Positions 44,334 through 52,358 of a DNA stretch of 64,000 bases are shown here, in pieces; positions within the stretch are counted from its first letter, which is position 1, and each line of letters starts with the position of its first letter. A program made the position numbers and the translations under genes. A model generated the notes under the pieces. That model worked only from the letters and a program-made list of their open reading frames with translations, searched no databases and had not been told where the DNA came from. This DNA is from Candidatus Hydrogenedentota bacterium (GTDB lineage: Bacteria; Hydrogenedentota; Hydrogenedentia; Hydrogenedentales; SLHB01): the NCBI GenBank assembly GCA_013359265.1, contig JABWCD010000020.1:62001-126000 (forward strand). Reading direction: 5' to 3'.

Positions 44334-45335
44334 ATTCGCACGCACCCGACATCTGTCGCTGTTTTGGCAGTATTCGCGGCAATTCTGCCCTTCGCCGCGA
44401 TCGCCGCGCCGCTCCACACCTACGTCTTCCAGCAAGGCCTTAACGGTTACAGCGGGTTCGACGATACGTCAATCTTCAGTGAAAGCACGAACTCGGGCGG
44501 CGGTACGGACGGCGTTTTCTCAGGAACCAACAATCAGATTCAGGATCGTCGGGCATTGATCCGCGCCGATCCCGCTCAGATTCCTCCAGGGGCGATAGTA
44601 ATGGACGTCCAACTTCGTATGGTGGTGGAGTCCTCCGGCGGCAACTTTGGCGACGTCGTTTTCAACCTTCACCGGCTCACAAACGATTGGGGGGAGGGGA
44701 CGGCAGTCGGGACGTTCGAGGGAGGGCTTGGGGCGCCGCCTACCGATGGTGACGCGACATGGGAGTCCAACCATCACAATGTATCGCTGTGGGGCGCCGA
44801 AGGCGGCGATTTCGCTACGACTCCAAGCGCAACGCAGGCGGCCGGTCAAGCGGGCGATGTGGTTGTGTGGAGCGACGCCGGAATGATCGCGGATGTGCAG
44901 GGCTGGGTGGATGGTTCTTTGCCGAACAACGGTTGGGTCATTGTAAGCGCCATCGAAGGCACGAGGCAGCGCGTGAAAAAGTTTCACTCCTCGGAGGCGG
45001 CCGCCAATCGTCCGATGCTTACCATTACCGTGGACCTGGCTGCCGCCGTTCCATCTCTTGACCCGTCGGGCATATCCATACTCTTATTGTTCATCATCGC
45101 CGCAGGGGTGTGGCGAATGCGCATGGAGCGGCGCGCTGTTCTTGCGGTCCCGAATCAAGATGCACCGCGCCGGCTCTATGCGTCCCGTCTCCTATTGTGG
45201 CCGGGTGGGGCGAGGCTCCGTCCGAGCCGCGTTTTCGTGACGGAACAGAACGGCACGGGCAGAGCCATTCCTCGCCCGCGTTTGCACGATGCGTGTTCGC
45301 GGGGCAACGTAGCACGAAACCGGTCGCTGGAATAA
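44334..45335 (+). CDS. Secreted DNRLRE-type beta-sandwich protein with IPTL-CTERM-like tail
   Basis: If it begins at ATT 44334 (GAGGG at 44322-44326, seven-base spacing), the protein has 333 residues. Its signal peptide would be normal (RTHPTSVAVLAVFAAILP, then FAAIAA). The alternative TTG at 44364 leaves a hydrophobic start with no positive residue. The body (about 35-235) shows the DNRLRE pattern: ALIRADPAQIPPGAIVMDVQ, WGEGTAVGTFEGG, DATWESNHH, DVQGWVDGSLPNNGWVI and FHSSEAAANRPMLTI. A sorting-signal-like end follows: VPSLDPSGISILLLF, then IIAAGVWRMRMERR. About 60 residues of probably read-through sequence derived from an intergenic repeat come after. It is probably surface-attached or processed by an exosortase-like system, next to the DUF1800/DUF1501 pair. 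Confidence 0.75.
   Translation: MRTHPTSVAVLAVFAAILPFAAIAAPLHTYVFQQGLNGYSGFDDTSIFSESTNSGGGTDGVFSGTNNQIQDRRALIRADPAQIPPGAIVMDVQLRMVVESSGGNFGDVVFNLHRLTNDWGEGTAVGTFEGGLGAPPTDGDATWESNHHNVSLWGAEGGDFATTPSATQAAGQAGDVVVWSDAGMIADVQGWVDGSLPNNGWVIVSAIEGTRQRVKKFHSSEAAANRPMLTITVDLAAAVPSLDPSGISILLLFIIAAGVWRMRMERRAVLAVPNQDAPRRLYASRLLLWPGGARLRPSRVFVTEQNGTGRAIPRPRLHDACSRGNVARNRSLE
45150..45325. repeat. Candidate dispersed intergenic repeat fused into the 3' end of the surface-protein gene
   Basis: The segment contains GGGGCGAGGCTCCGTCCGAG with a GGCTC-CGTCC-GAGCC hairpin and then GC-rich sequence of unusual composition. The surface-protein frame runs through it as a low-plausibility Arg/Pro-rich tail, so the original stop was probably lost or the frame fused. 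Other copies are not in this window. Confidence 0.35.
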
Positions 45336-45348
45336 AGGGCGTACATCC

Positions 45349-47043
45349 ATGGCATTACTGGACGAATACATCGTTGGTGTCGACGGGCCGTGGTCCGACG
45401 AGGAGGCCGCGCACCTCTGGCGGCGCGCCGGATTTGGGGCCACTCCATCCGAGCGGACAACCGCGGTAGGCGCGGGCGACCAAGTGGCGTTTCAAGCCGC
45501 CGTCGACGCGCTTGTGAACACCCAGCCTCAAGACCCCTACCTCGATCAGCCCGCCGGTACGGGTACCGGCGCTATCGGCGACCCGCTCGCTGACCTTCCG
45601 AACGACACGAGCGATCTCGGTCTCGTCAAGACACCCATCTCGAAGCGCTCGATGCAGGCCCACTGGATTTACCGCATGCGCTACACGTCGCAGCCGTTGC
45701 AGGAACAACTTACCCTGTTTCTGCACGACCATATGGTGTCTGAATGGGTAAAAGTTACCAGCGGCATCACCTCGCAAGTGAACCAGGGCAACGACGGGGT
45801 CCCACCGCCTACCGGCTTCCAATCCTGCACGACCGGCACGCTCCCCTACGATCCGTTGCGCCGCACGCTCTTCGCGATCGATCTCTTGATGACGCAGAAC
45901 TATCTGTTCCGCGCGACGGGCATCGACGATTTCCGCCAATTGCTCATCAATATCACGCGCGACCCGTGCATGCTGCTCTATCTCGACAACGTGCTCAACC
46001 GAAAGGGACGTGCCCAGGAGAACTACGCGCGCGAAGTGATGGAGCTTTTCTCGATGGGCGTCGGAAACTACAGCGAGAACGACGTACAGGAAGTGGCCAA
46101 GTGCTTCACCGGCGAAACGCTCCCGCTGCGCGGATGCTCGAACGATTATCAATATGACGTCTACGGCTTCGACCCCGCGCTGCACGAACCGGGCAACAAG
46201 ACCGTCTTCGGGCAGACGATCACCTTCGACGGGACCGGCCAGGAGACCGTCGACGTTATCGACAAGATTCTGGCGAAGGTCTCGGTGAACCCCGACGTCT
46301 CGGGACTTACCCCTCCGTATAACACGCTCCCCGCGGCGGCAGTCTACATGGCGTGGAAACTGCTGCAATGGTTCGTGGGCCGTGACTTCCAGTTGTCGCC
46401 GACTCCCGACCTCGCAGTGCTCGAACTCGCCGACTACATGCGCGGTACGGACGCAGGCGTCTATCCGCAGCGCCGCTATCCTTACGACGTGCGCGCCGTG
46501 CTTCGAAAACTGTTTCTCTCGAAGCTGTTCGTCGATTCGGCGTATCGCTACAACCTTGTGAAGACGCCCGCGGACTACGTTGTCATGGCGCTGCGCATGA
46601 TCGGAATCGGCGAAGGATTCGCCCAGTTCAACGGTCCCGCCGATCGCATGGCCGACATGGGCATGTCGCTGTTCGAGCCGCCAAACGTCGCGGGCTGGAA
46701 CCACGGCAATACATGGATCACGTCCGGCAACGTCATTCAGCGATTCAACTACGCGAACCGAATCGGACAGGCCGTGCTGAACGGCACGGCGGGCGACGCG
46801 TGGCTCGACAACTTGCTGACCACGAACGGGTGGTTGCCCGCCGACCCCGCGGACCATCCGGCCATCATCGACTACTTCGCCACGCGTCTGATCCAAATCC
46901 CGCTGACGCTCGAGGAACAGACGGCGTTAACCGCGTTTCTCGACACCTATCCGCTGGTGGGCAGCGGTAACGAGCCCATGCGCAACAAAATCCGTGGCAT
47001 CATTCACATGCTGATGGCCATGCCCCGGTTTCAATTGAAATGA
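45349..47043 (+). CDS. DUF1800-family protein
   Basis: 564 residues. Characteristic features are the N-terminal EEAAHLWRRAGFGATPSERT, the central DNVLNRKGRAQENYAREVME followed by LFSMGVGNYSE, and the C-terminal FEPPNVAGWNHGNTWITSG. The Cys pair in FTGETLPLRGC is present. DUF1800 proteins are typically paired with DUF1501 proteins, as here. They are found in planctomycetes and relatives and are probably involved in cell-surface or extracellular functions, but no activity is established. No signal peptide is evident. Confidence 0.93.
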   Translation: MALLDEYIVGVDGPWSDEEAAHLWRRAGFGATPSERTTAVGAGDQVAFQAAVDALVNTQPQDPYLDQPAGTGTGAIGDPLADLPNDTSDLGLVKTPISKRSMQAHWIYRMRYTSQPLQEQLTLFLHDHMVSEWVKVTSGITSQVNQGNDGVPPPTGFQSCTTGTLPYDPLRRTLFAIDLLMTQNYLFRATGIDDFRQLLINITRDPCMLLYLDNVLNRKGRAQENYAREVMELFSMGVGNYSENDVQEVAKCFTGETLPLRGCSNDYQYDVYGFDPALHEPGNKTVFGQTITFDGTGQETVDVIDKILAKVSVNPDVSGLTPPYNTLPAAAVYMAWKLLQWFVGRDFQLSPTPDLAVLELADYMRGTDAGVYPQRRYPYDVRAVLRKLFLSKLFVDSAYRYNLVKTPADYVVMALRMIGIGEGFAQFNGPADRMADMGMSLFEPPNVAGWNHGNTWITSGNVIQRFNYANRIGQAVLNGTAGDAWLDNLLTTNGWLPADPADHPAIIDYFATRLIQIPLTLEEQTALTAFLDTYPLVGSGNEPMRNKIRGIIHMLMAMPRFQLK

Positions 47044-47068
47044 TCCGCAACACTCTGGGAGAACGCAG

Positions 47069-48532
47069 GTGAGCATCAGCCGACGCAGTTTCTTGAAAGC
47101 GGGCCTGTCGAGCATGACGTATTTTTCGACCGCAGCGACCGTACCCATGTGGATCGCGCAAACCGCGAAGGCGTTCACCGGCCTCGGCCACCCGGATCGC
47201 GTGCTGGTGATTATTCAGCAGGCCGGCGGCAATGACGGGCTCAACACCGTCATCCCATACACCGACCCAATCTATACCGGTTCCGTCTTGATTGGCGGAC
47301 AGGAACAGCGCCCCAACCTCAAAATCCTGGAACCGAACCTTGGCCTGACGCTCCTGGGCGATGGTCTCAATGCGTTCCATCCGAAACTGATCCGGCTGAA
47401 GGATTGGTACACGAACGGAAATGTCAGCGTCATTCAAAACGTCGGTTATCCAAACCCGAACCTCTCGCACTTTGTCGCGACCGATCTCTGGGAGTACGGC
47501 ACGTCGCCCGGCGCGCAACTGAGCACCTTGCAGGGGTGGATTTCGCGCTTCTTCGACAATCAGTGCGCGGGGATTCCACCGGAAAACATCGATCCCCTCA
47601 CCATGCTCGGCGCGGGAAAGGATATCGTGCCGTTGACGCTGAACGGCAGCCTCGGCTACACGCCGCCCGCCGTATTGAACTTTACGTCCTATAAATTCGA
47701 TGCGCCTGCAAACGCCTCGCTCAACGCGCATCACAAACAGGGACTCGCGGACGTAAATGCATTCACTACAGCCGATCCCACGATAGATTTCTTGCAGCGG
47801 TCCGCAAACATTGCCCAAGCTTCTGTGGACGACGTCGCCACGGCCAACCTGCAGCCGACGCTGAATCCCTATCCGACCGGCACGCTGGGCACAGGACTGG
47901 ACATCGTCTCGAAGATTATCCGTGCCGGATTCACAACGAAGATTTTCTACGTGTCGCAAGGCGGCTACGACACGCACGCGAACCAACTCGCCGGCGGCGA
48001 CCCCATCAATGGCGGCGATCACCCACAGTTGTTGAACGAATTCGATCTTGCGGTCGATGCGTTCCTGAAGGACATGGAGCAGAGCGGCTACCTCGACAAT
48101 GTCATGATCATGACATTCTCCGAATTCGGACGCCGCGTGAAGGAGAACGGCAGCTTCGGCACCGATCACGGCGCGGGTAATTCGCTGTTCCTGATGGGCG
48201 GTAACGTCAACGGCGGTGTTTACGGCGGCCAACCCGACCTCGCCGACCAGCTCAACGGAAACCTGCGCCACACGATCGATTTCCGCGCCGTATATTCCAC
48301 GATCATCCAGGACTGGTTCGGCGCGGACCCCGAGCCCATCTTCGGTTCCGCGGACTTCAACGACCCCATCTTCAACATCCAGGGCGGGATGGCCCTCCTT
48401 CCGGTCATCAACAACGCCCTGCCGATTCCAGTTGCGTCTACCATCGGGAACCTTGTCGGCGCGGCGCTGACCCTCGCGGCCGGCGCATATGCGGTTAGAC
48501 GAATCGACCGAGCTTTCACCGCGCAGGATTGA
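47069..48532 (+). CDS. DUF1501 protein with Tat signal
   Basis: 487 residues from a GTG following GGGAGAACG. The signal (SRRSFLKAGLSSMTYFSTAA) fits a twin-arginine peptide, so the protein is exported folded. The DUF1501 pattern is clear: RVLVIIQQAGGNDGLNTVIP, HFVATDLWEYG, SQGGYDTHANQ, and MIMTFSEFGRRVKENGSFGT before DHGAGN. These resemble sulfatase/phosphatase-fold metal sites. The C-terminus has a Pro-Val motif, a hydrophobic stretch and basic residues (LPIPVASTIGNLV, then AALTLAAGAYAVRRIDR), which looks like a membrane-sorting tail. It starts 25 bases after the DUF1800 stop. Confidence 0.93.
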   Translation: MSISRRSFLKAGLSSMTYFSTAATVPMWIAQTAKAFTGLGHPDRVLVIIQQAGGNDGLNTVIPYTDPIYTGSVLIGGQEQRPNLKILEPNLGLTLLGDGLNAFHPKLIRLKDWYTNGNVSVIQNVGYPNPNLSHFVATDLWEYGTSPGAQLSTLQGWISRFFDNQCAGIPPENIDPLTMLGAGKDIVPLTLNGSLGYTPPAVLNFTSYKFDAPANASLNAHHKQGLADVNAFTTADPTIDFLQRSANIAQASVDDVATANLQPTLNPYPTGTLGTGLDIVSKIIRAGFTTKIFYVSQGGYDTHANQLAGGDPINGGDHPQLLNEFDLAVDAFLKDMEQSGYLDNVMIMTFSEFGRRVKENGSFGTDHGAGNSLFLMGGNVNGGVYGGQPDLADQLNGNLRHTIDFRAVYSTIIQDWFGADPEPIFGSADFNDPIFNIQGGMALLPVINNALPIPVASTIGNLVGAALTLAAGAYAVRRIDRAFTAQD

Positions 48533-48721
48533 AACGCCCCCGCAATTATGTGGCCGCCACAATCGCGCTCGTAACCGTCCTGTTCCGAAAATAGTCCTTT
48601 AAGACATCCTGCTCGTGTTGGTTTGAAATATGAGATTTCAAATCTGAAATTGCGTTCTCACAGTTTCTGGGTGCCCGAAAGGGGTATGGCAAATTCTCCG
48701 AAAATGCACAATTCGTCCCAC

Positions 48722-48804
48722 GCGCCAAAGGCGCAACGAAACCCTCGCCAGGGGCATTGCCCCTGGAAAATATCAATGCCCTTATCACCGCGCGCTGAAA
48801 GCGC
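48722..48804. repeat. Tandem of three small hairpins
   Basis: GCGCC-AAA-GGCGC (48722-48734), CCAGGGGC-ATT-GCCCCTGG (48748-48766) and GCGCT-GAA-AGCGC (48792-48804) are perfect inverted repeats with three-base loops at regular spacing. They look like one unit of a dispersed non-coding repeat family; transcribed on either strand they would fold strongly. Confidence 0.55.
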
Positions 48805-49064
48805 ACCGCTCAAGTTTTCATAATCTTCGGGGGGAACTCTGTTCGTGACGACTCGTAATCGTATTCGAAAATTTGGCTTCAAGACCGAGCAATGCCGGCG
48901 CCGGTAGCGACGAAAACCCTTGAATCGCTCCAAACCTCGGCATTATTGGTCACCGGTATGCGATTCGCTCCTTCTTTGCGCTCTTTGTGTTCTTTTGTGG
49001 CTGAACGGTGCCCGGAATTGGACGCGCAATGACGCGCCGAATCGGCTGCCCGGATTCCTCGGAT

Positions 49065-49080
49065 CGAGTGAATTCACTCG
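49065..49080. promoter_or_regulatory. 16-bp perfect palindrome upstream of the microcompartment operon
   Basis: CGAGTGAATTCACTCG is self-complementary over all 16 bases. It lies 72 bases before the first microcompartment start codon and just upstream of the weak promoter hexamers, a typical place for a dimeric regulator to bind. Confidence 0.5.
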
Positions 49081-49152
49081 GCGTGAAGCGCACGGAACTT
49101 GCACGGCGCGACTCAGTGCTCTAGCCTTTCGGATTAGGTTTGGGGAGTCCGT

Positions 49153-49710
49153 ATGTCCGTCCTAGGCATGGTGGAGTTTTCGGCAATCGCCGTAGGGATT
49201 CGCGGGAGCGACGCGATGGTAAAGGCCGCGCCCGTCGAGTTGATCGAGTCGCGCCCGATTACGCCGGGGAAATACATTTCGTTGGTAACGGGCGACGTGG
49301 CGTCGGTCGATGCATCCGTGCGCGCGGGAATCGAAGCCGCCAGGGACGCCGGCGTGGTCGAGAGCTTTGTCCTGGCGAACCTGCACGATCTCGTGATGCC
49401 CGCGATCCGCGGGAAAACCGCCCCGACGGAAATTCACGCTATTGGCGTGCTCGAGACCTCGTCCGCTGCCGCAATCGTCGAGGCGGCCGACGCGGCGTGC
49501 AAGGCCGCGCCGGTTGCTCTGCTCCAACTGCACCTGGCGAACCATATCGGCGGAAAGGGCTACACCACGTTCACAGGGTCGGTTGCGGACGTCGAGGCCA
49601 GCGTAGCGGCGGGTGCCCTCGTGGCGGGCGCGCGATTGGTCGAGCGAGTGGTGATACCAAACCCGTACCCGGAACTGAACGCGTACTTGACGCGCCGGCA
49701 TTCGTGGTGA
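49153..49710 (+). CDS. Tandem-domain microcompartment shell protein (BMC-T)
   Basis: 185 residues with two BMC domains (about 1-90 and 95-180), each opening like VLGMVEFSAIAVGIRGSDAM and EIHAIGVLETSSAAAIVEAA. Such proteins form pseudohexameric trimers with a wide, sometimes gated pore in the shell. The two pore-loop positions are PGKYISLVTG and GGKGYTTFTG, and no Cys cluster for an Fe-S centre is visible. GGGGAG lies five bases before the ATG. It is the first gene of a run with two pentamer proteins and an aldolase. Confidence 0.93.
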   Translation: MSVLGMVEFSAIAVGIRGSDAMVKAAPVELIESRPITPGKYISLVTGDVASVDASVRAGIEAARDAGVVESFVLANLHDLVMPAIRGKTAPTEIHAIGVLETSSAAAIVEAADAACKAAPVALLQLHLANHIGGKGYTTFTGSVADVEASVAAGALVAGARLVERVVIPNPYPELNAYLTRRHSW

Positions 49711-49741
49711 TCGGCCGCGAACGAACGCAGGGAACGCAAAG

Positions 49742-50005
49742 ATGATACCCGGCAAAGTAATCGGCAGGTTGGTGGCAAGCCAGGCGCTGTCCGCATTCGA
49801 CGGGGTAAAATTCCTGTTGGTCCAGCCTATCGACGATACCCACGCGGATTCGGGGAACCCGGTTGTTGCGTGCGACGCGATTGGCGCAAACGTCGGCGAG
49901 TTCGTCTACATGGCGCAGGGCCGCGAAGCCACGTTTCCATTGCCGGACAAATTCAATCCCGCCGACCTGACGATTGTTGCTATCATTGATATCCAGATGC
50001 CGTAA
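49742..50005 (+). CDS. Microcompartment pentameric vertex protein (EutN/CcmL)
   Basis: 87 residues, the normal length for the family. The N-terminal GKVIGRLVASQALSAFDGVK, then LLVQPID, and the C-terminal TIVAIIDIQMP match EutN/CcmL, whose pentamers cap the shell's five-fold vertices. The ribosome site is weak (GGGAACG). It lies 31 bases after the BMC-T gene. Confidence 0.93.
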   Translation: MIPGKVIGRLVASQALSAFDGVKFLLVQPIDDTHADSGNPVVACDAIGANVGEFVYMAQGREATFPLPDKFNPADLTIVAIIDIQMP

Positions 50006-50040
50006 CTGACTCTGTCTCGAAATATAGGCCGTCTGCTGCA

Positions 50041-50322
50041 ATGAAACTTGCCCGAGTAATGTCGAGCGTCGTCGCGACGCAGAAGCATCCATTTTACAGG
50101 GGTCGCAAGACTTTCATGGTCAAGCCGCTCAAACTGGATGGCTCAACGGACGGCACGAACTTCGTGGCGGTGGACCGTGTCCAAGCAGGCGTCGGCGATC
50201 TGGTGCTGCTGATGCAGGAGGGCAGCTCGGCCCGGTTCATGTTCGGCGAGGCCGAAGCGCCCGTCCGTAGTGTCATCGTTGGAATTGTCGATCACGTTGA
50301 TCTGCACGTGGAGGGGAAATGA
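50041..50322 (+). CDS. Second microcompartment pentameric vertex protein (EutN/CcmL)
   Basis: 93 residues. KLARVMSSVVATQKHPFYRG, then FMVKPLKLDG, and the C-terminal VIVGIVDHVDLHVEGK fit the EutN/CcmL family. It differs considerably from the preceding paralogue, so the two may occupy different vertices. Its stop overlaps the aldolase start (ATGA at 50319-50322). Confidence 0.92.
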   Translation: MKLARVMSSVVATQKHPFYRGRKTFMVKPLKLDGSTDGTNFVAVDRVQAGVGDLVLLMQEGSSARFMFGEAEAPVRSVIVGIVDHVDLHVEGK

Positions 50323-51074
50323 CCGAACTCGATCTCCGGAAAGCCATTTGCGAGGTGGGCCGCCGCCTCTATGCGAAGAACCTCGTTGCCGCGACGGACG
50401 GAAATATCAGCGTGCGGCTTGGCGCGGGTCGGTTTCTGTGCACCCCCAGCGGCGTCTCAAAAGGCTTCATGGCGGTAAACGACCTGATTGTTGCGGACGC
50501 AAAAGGCCACAAAATCTCGGGAGATGGCAGGGTCACCTCCGAATTCACGACGCACCTCGCCGCATACGAGGAGCGGCCCGACATGAACGCCGTCGTTCAC
50601 GCGCATCCGCCCAAGGCCTTGGGGTTCACAATCGCGGGCGTGAGCCTTTCCGACTGCGTGCTGCCCGAGGTGATATATACGATCGGCGGAATTCCGACCG
50701 CGGACTACGCGACCCCGGCCACCCCAGAAGGCGCCGTCGCGATTCGCGATCTGATCCGAAAGTGCGACGCGCTCATGATGGATCGGCACGGCGCACTGAC
50801 CGTCGGCGTGAACGTGTTCGACGCATTGTTCAAGATGGAGAAAATCGAGCACGCCGCCGAGTCGCTGCTGACGGCCCGCGTCCTTGGGAACGTGCGGAGG
50901 CTGGAAGGGCCGGAGATCGAGAAACTGTACAAAGTGCGCGAGGCGTATGGTGTTTCCGGCTTGGCGTATCAGTGCGCATCGGATTCGTGCGGGTGTGGAC
51001 CGGCCGAGCAGCCAAACGACCCGGAATTGGATAAAGTAGTCGAAGAGACGTTAAAGGTCTTGGGTCGAGGGTGA
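50319..51074 (+). CDS. Class II aldolase (fuculose-/rhamnulose-phosphate aldolase-like)
   Basis: 251 residues coupled to the pentamer gene. The class II aldolase/adducin fold shows the phosphate-binding GNISVR near residue 28, catalytic Glu in TSEFTTHLAAY, Zn-binding His pair in VVHAHPPKA and His in MMDRHGALTVG. These enzymes cleave fuculose-1-phosphate or rhamnulose-1-phosphate to dihydroxyacetone phosphate and lactaldehyde. The last about 25 residues (after CGCGPAEQ, ending ELDKVVEETLKVLGRG) form a linker and an amphipathic helix that could be an encapsulation peptide. Cysteines in that region are unusual. Being in a shell operon, it probably works inside a microcompartment. Confidence 0.9.
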   Translation: MTELDLRKAICEVGRRLYAKNLVAATDGNISVRLGAGRFLCTPSGVSKGFMAVNDLIVADAKGHKISGDGRVTSEFTTHLAAYEERPDMNAVVHAHPPKALGFTIAGVSLSDCVLPEVIYTIGGIPTADYATPATPEGAVAIRDLIRKCDALMMDRHGALTVGVNVFDALFKMEKIEHAAESLLTARVLGNVRRLEGPEIEKLYKVREAYGVSGLAYQCASDSCGCGPAEQPNDPELDKVVEETLKVLGRG

Positions 51075-51211
51075 GGTCGACGAATTGTATCGTTTCCCAA
51101 GCTCTTACGTGCCTTTGGGTTACGCAATGCGCGGCGGATTTTCGCCCTCCGCTTGTAAATTGATGCCCTCTCCGATACCATGCGGTTTGCGCGGATTGCG
51201 GCTTGGCCGCG

Positions 51212-51232
51212 GGCGGCCTTCAGGGAGCCGCC
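51212..51232. terminator. GC hairpin after the microcompartment operon
   Basis: GGCGGC (51212-51217) pairs with GCCGCC (51227-51232) with additional CCT/AGG pairing. It lies about 140 bases after the aldolase stop, in an otherwise empty 240-base spacer that also holds two GTTAAC boxes at 51249 and 51262. There is no T-run, so terminator function is uncertain. Confidence 0.3.
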
Positions 51233-51314
51233 AATATGACAGTTGTGAGTTAACTACTAATGTTAACGCGAACCTCGGGGCAGGTTCCGTAACGGGACTC
51301 GGGAGAATTAAGTA

Positions 51315-52358
51315 GTGGGACAACCCGGTGGAACGAGTGAAAAGACTCGTCTTTGCCCCAGTTGCCGCATGGAGATTAGCGTCCTCGCGACGAAGTGCCG
51401 GTTCTGCGGCGAATCCGTGGGCCGTCCGCGCGACGAAACGCGCAGCCTCAGCATCGATGATCTTGGGGGCGAAACCATCCGCCATTACGCGCCATCAAGC
51501 AGCGTAATGGAGGCGATGGAAGCGTTCCGATCCGAGCATGACTTCAAGAGCAATCCGCCCGAAGACGCCCAGCCCGAACGAAAATCTCTGTTCGGGATGT
51601 CGAGCAAGAAGAAGGGCGGCGCCGGCCCCGCAACGGGCGCCGATGGCTTGCCGCAACTCGACGAGCGGAGCCAGGCCCTGGCATCGCTCGCAATGCCTGC
51701 GACAAAGCCGACGACGTTCAAGAAGCCAAAAGGCCCAAGCATGGCTACGCGCGCCATGCAGATCGGCGGCATCCTTGTTGGAGTCATTGTCCTGTTGTTC
51801 GTCGCGAATTTTGCGTACAAGTACTACACGCGGCCGCCGATCGAGCCGAGCCGCGGCAAGGTCAATCCCGCCGAGGCAATCATCAAGCGTGGCGGAGACC
51901 CCAAGGAAGCCGCCGTTGAAGCGGCCAAGGCATTGCGTGCCGAACCGCACAGCAAGAATGAAGCGATCCTGAAGGAAGCCCAGGGCCTGTTCATCAAGAA
52001 GGTCCATGGCCTCCTCGACGCGTCGCCGTGGACGCACCAGAACCTGAAGGATGCCGCGCGCGAGGTGGACGAGGTGTTCAAAGTCCACAGCAGCGCCGAG
52101 ATTCGCAAACTCAAAGAAGAAGTTGACGCGGAGACGTTTGCATACCAAATGTCGTTGCTCAGTATCGCCGATGGGGGGGACAGCGCGACCTTCGGGTTGA
52201 GTTCCGGCGCGAGGCAGGACGCGGAGGAAGGTGAGGTTGTCGGCGACCGTTTCAAGGTGACCGCCATCAAACGGGACAAAGTCCAGGTGCAAGACACCCG
52301 GCGCAACAATCGCCTGCTGACGTACAGCCTCACCGACACGCGGATTACGTCGCCGTAG
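51315..52358 (+). CDS. Zinc-ribbon, single-TM protein of unknown function
   Basis: 347 residues from a GTG after GGGAG. The N-terminus has a CxxC-x13-CxxC zinc ribbon (LCPSCRMEISVLATKCRFCG). A low-complexity linker and one transmembrane segment follow (about 152-175, IGGILVGVIVLLFVANFAY). The soluble C-terminal domain ends GDRFKVTAIKRDKVQVQD, reminiscent of secretion-system GspC/PilP-like HR domains but not assignable. The topology places the zinc ribbon in the cytoplasm. Confidence 0.7.
   Translation: MGQPGGTSEKTRLCPSCRMEISVLATKCRFCGESVGRPRDETRSLSIDDLGGETIRHYAPSSSVMEAMEAFRSEHDFKSNPPEDAQPERKSLFGMSSKKKGGAGPATGADGLPQLDERSQALASLAMPATKPTTFKKPKGPSMATRAMQIGGILVGVIVLLFVANFAYKYYTRPPIEPSRGKVNPAEAIIKRGGDPKEAAVEAAKALRAEPHSKNEAILKEAQGLFIKKVHGLLDASPWTHQNLKDAAREVDEVFKVHSSAEIRKLKEEVDAETFAYQMSLLSIADGGDSATFGLSSGARQDAEEGEVVGDRFKVTAIKRDKVQVQDTRRNNRLLTYSLTDTRITSP

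Larger units (their letters stand above)
48533..49152. other. Long intergenic region before the microcompartment operon
   Basis: 620 bases without a supportable gene; short frames here have no family resemblance. It holds three consecutive hairpins (48722-48804), a degenerate CGTAAT-type hexamer run (about 48851-48866), a 16-bp perfect palindrome (49065-49080) and a weak TTGCAC-N17-TAGCCT promoter (49099-49127). Confidence 0.6.

Noticed and set aside
48623-48933. Short open frames in the spacer before the microcompartment operon
   Set aside because: They run through hairpin repeats, have no recognisable ribosome site or family resemblance, and occur on both strands.
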